Part shown: positions 62,947-64,000 of the stretch, in pieces | How the letters are laid out: each line of letters opens with the position of its first letter | Numbering within the stretch: position 1 is the stretch's first letter | Assembly: GCF_016461825.1 (NCBI RefSeq) | Contig: NZ_JAEMNU010000049.1 | Location: 62,604 to 126,603, forward strand | Reading direction: 5' to 3' | Origin: Rugamonas violacea | GTDB lineage: Bacteria > Pseudomonadota > Gammaproteobacteria > Burkholderiales > Burkholderiaceae_D | Length of the DNA: 64,000 nt | Made by a program: the position numbers and the translations under genes | The notes under the pieces: model-generated | The model's input: the letters and a program-made list of their open reading frames with translations, nothing else | What the model was told of the DNA's origin: nothing | Databases searched by the model: none

Positions 62947-63330
62947 ATGACTCCCCTGCTGAACCAGAACCCGCTCGCCGCCGGCCAGGCCGGCGACGCC
63001 GCCGAGGCGGCGCCGGCGCCGGCCGCCGTCGATCCGGACTACCGCGCCAAGGCCACCGAGGCCGCCATCAAATTCGAGAGCTTCTTCATCGGCCACATGC
63101 TGCACCAGATGCGCTCGTCGACACGCGAAATGGCCGGCCCGGACAGCGTCTTCAAGGACCCGATCAACAGCGACATGCTGGACATGGCCGACAACCTGGT
63201 GGCCGACAAGATGGCCGGCCAGCGCGCCTTCGGCATCGCCGACGCCATCCTGCGCCAGTTGCTGCCGCCGGCCCAGCCGGCGCCGGGCGCGCCGGTGCAG
63301 AACTTCGCCAAGCCGCTTAATGTAAGCTGA
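62947..63330 (+). CDS. flgJ: FlgJ rod-binding domain only
   Basis: A 127-residue protein. AAIKFESFFIGHMLHQMRSS and KDPINSDMLDMADNLVADKM carry the FlgJ N-terminal rod-scaffold domain. The C-terminal muramidase domain of the two-domain FlgJ (about 300 residues) is absent. The frame stops naturally after a Pro-rich tail, so this is a single-domain FlgJ, not a truncation artefact. The missing activity is probably provided by the muramidase gene at 55.2 kb. Confidence 0.92.
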   Translation: MTPLLNQNPLAAGQAGDAAEAAPAPAAVDPDYRAKATEAAIKFESFFIGHMLHQMRSSTREMAGPDSVFKDPINSDMLDMADNLVADKMAGQRAFGIADAILRQLLPPAQPAPGAPVQNFAKPLNVS

Positions 63331-63355
63331 CCCGTGGTCGCCCTTTACAATTAAC

Positions 63356-63386
63356 GGACCAGTGGCTGTACCAGCGCAACTGGTCC
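63356..63386. other. Hairpin upstream of flgK
   Basis: GGACCAGT and ACTGGTCC form an 8-base-pair perfect inverted repeat around a 15-base loop, 26 bases after the flgJ stop and 31 bases before flgK. There is no T-run. It may act in transcript processing or as a weak attenuator. Confidence 0.45.
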
Positions 63387-63417
63387 TCCGGCCTCAACCA
63401 GGAAAGACCATTGCACA

Positions 63418-64000
63418 ATGAGCATTTCGAATAACGCACTGTCCGGCGCCCTCGCCGCCCAAGCGGCCCTCAACACCGCCTCGCAGAACATCGCCAACCT
63501 GCAGACCAAGGGCTACACCCGGCAGGGCGTGCTGTTGGCGGCGATCGGCCCGGGCGGCAACGTCGGCAGCGCCGGCAGCGGCGTCGAGGTCAGCTCGCTG
63601 CTGCGTTTCAGCGATGCCTACAAGAGCCAGCAAATGTGGCGGGCCGCCTCCGACTTGGGCCTGCGCTCGCAAACCCAGCCCTACCTGACCCAACTGGAGC
63701 GGGTGATGGGCGACGACCGCTCCAGCCTGAGCGCCGGCATCGACGAATTCTTCAAGGCGCTCAACGCCGCCGGCGTCGATCCGACCTCGACGCCGCTGCG
63801 CCAGCAGGTGGTGACGGCGGCCGACTCGATGTCGCAACACTTCAACAGCATCTACAACGTCACGGCCAACCAGTTGCTCTCGGTGCAGCAACAGCGCAGC
63901 GCCATCCTGCCCAAGCTCAACGAGTCGCTGCACAACATCGCCGCGCTCAACGCCACGATCGGCGGCGCCAGCGCCACGGGCACCAACACCTCGGCGCGGG
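63418..64000 (+). CDS. flgK: Hook-filament junction protein FlgK (N-terminal part, cut by window edge)
   Basis: 194 codons are visible and the frame is open at the end. SISNNALSGALAAQAALNTA and SQNIANLQTKGYTRQGVLLA are the FlgK N-terminal signature, and SSLSAGIDEFFKALNAAGVD continues the D1 region. Its start has AGGAAA upstream. FlgK joins hook to filament and is a client of FlgN. flgL is expected just outside the window. Confidence 0.93.
   Translation, partial: MSISNNALSGALAAQAALNTASQNIANLQTKGYTRQGVLLAAIGPGGNVGSAGSGVEVSSLLRFSDAYKSQQMWRAASDLGLRSQTQPYLTQLERVMGDDRSSLSAGIDEFFKALNAAGVDPTSTPLRQQVVTAADSMSQHFNSIYNVTANQLLSVQQQRSAILPKLNESLHNIAALNATIGGASATGTNTSAR

Noticed and set aside
1..64000. CRISPR arrays, insertion sequences, prophage
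   Set aside because: No regularly spaced direct repeats, transposase or phage-type proteins were seen.

Overview
The window is about 64 kb of GC-rich, densely coded bacterial DNA. The order infC-rpmI-rplT-pheS-pheT-ihfA-merR downstream of relA, tRNA and thrS, together with the protein sequences, suggests a betaproteobacterium of the Burkholderiales, most likely Oxalobacteraceae (Massilia, Duganella, Janthinobacterium relatives). The genus is inferred and was not tested by a search. I saw no transposase, integrase, phage gene or CRISPR array.

Left part (1-11 kb): a leftward type IV pilus minor-pilin cluster (pilE-type pilin, fimT, pilV, pilW, pilX, pilY1, the last cut by the window edge). It is followed by a VOC-fold protein, a TctD/TctE-type two-component pair, a Crp/Fnr-family regulator, and a CHASE3 histidine kinase with a NarL-type response regulator.

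Middle part (11-33 kb): a leftward translation and stringent-response block (hydrolase, Rid protein, relA, three identical tRNA-Val genes, thrS, infC with an ATA start, rpmI, rplT, pheS, pheT, ihfA, merR). Then come carbon metabolism genes: 3-hydroxybutyrate dehydrogenase, a DctA dicarboxylate carrier, oleate hydratase, both subunits of a 3-oxoacid CoA-transferase with a divergent PAS-LuxR regulator, an SDR oxidoreductase and ETF-ubiquinone oxidoreductase. Together these fit use of fatty acids, ketone bodies or polyhydroxybutyrate. Four copies of a 65-80 bp palindromic element lie in gaps of the left and middle parts (at 1.1, 24.4, 27.6 and 30.0 kb).

Right part (33-64 kb): an almost complete flagellar system. 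Its order is flagellin, a FliK-like protein, then leftward fliM-fliN-fliP-fliQ-fliR-flhB-flhA, and rightward fliE-F-G-H-I-J, fliD-S-T-like-K-L, fliA, motA, motB, flgM, flgN, a separate muramidase, flgA (leftward), and flgB to flgK (flgK cut by the edge). This order matches lateral (Vibrio laf) and Flag-2 clusters rather than the usual primary betaproteobacterial flagellum. No lafK-type regulator sits between fliM and fliE, and no chemotaxis genes are present. FliM lacks the usual CheY-binding N-terminus, the FliG EHPQ motif reads EHVR, and FlgJ is split into two genes. These features suggest a secondary flagellum with its own sigma-28, anti-sigma factor and stator, perhaps run independently of chemotaxis.
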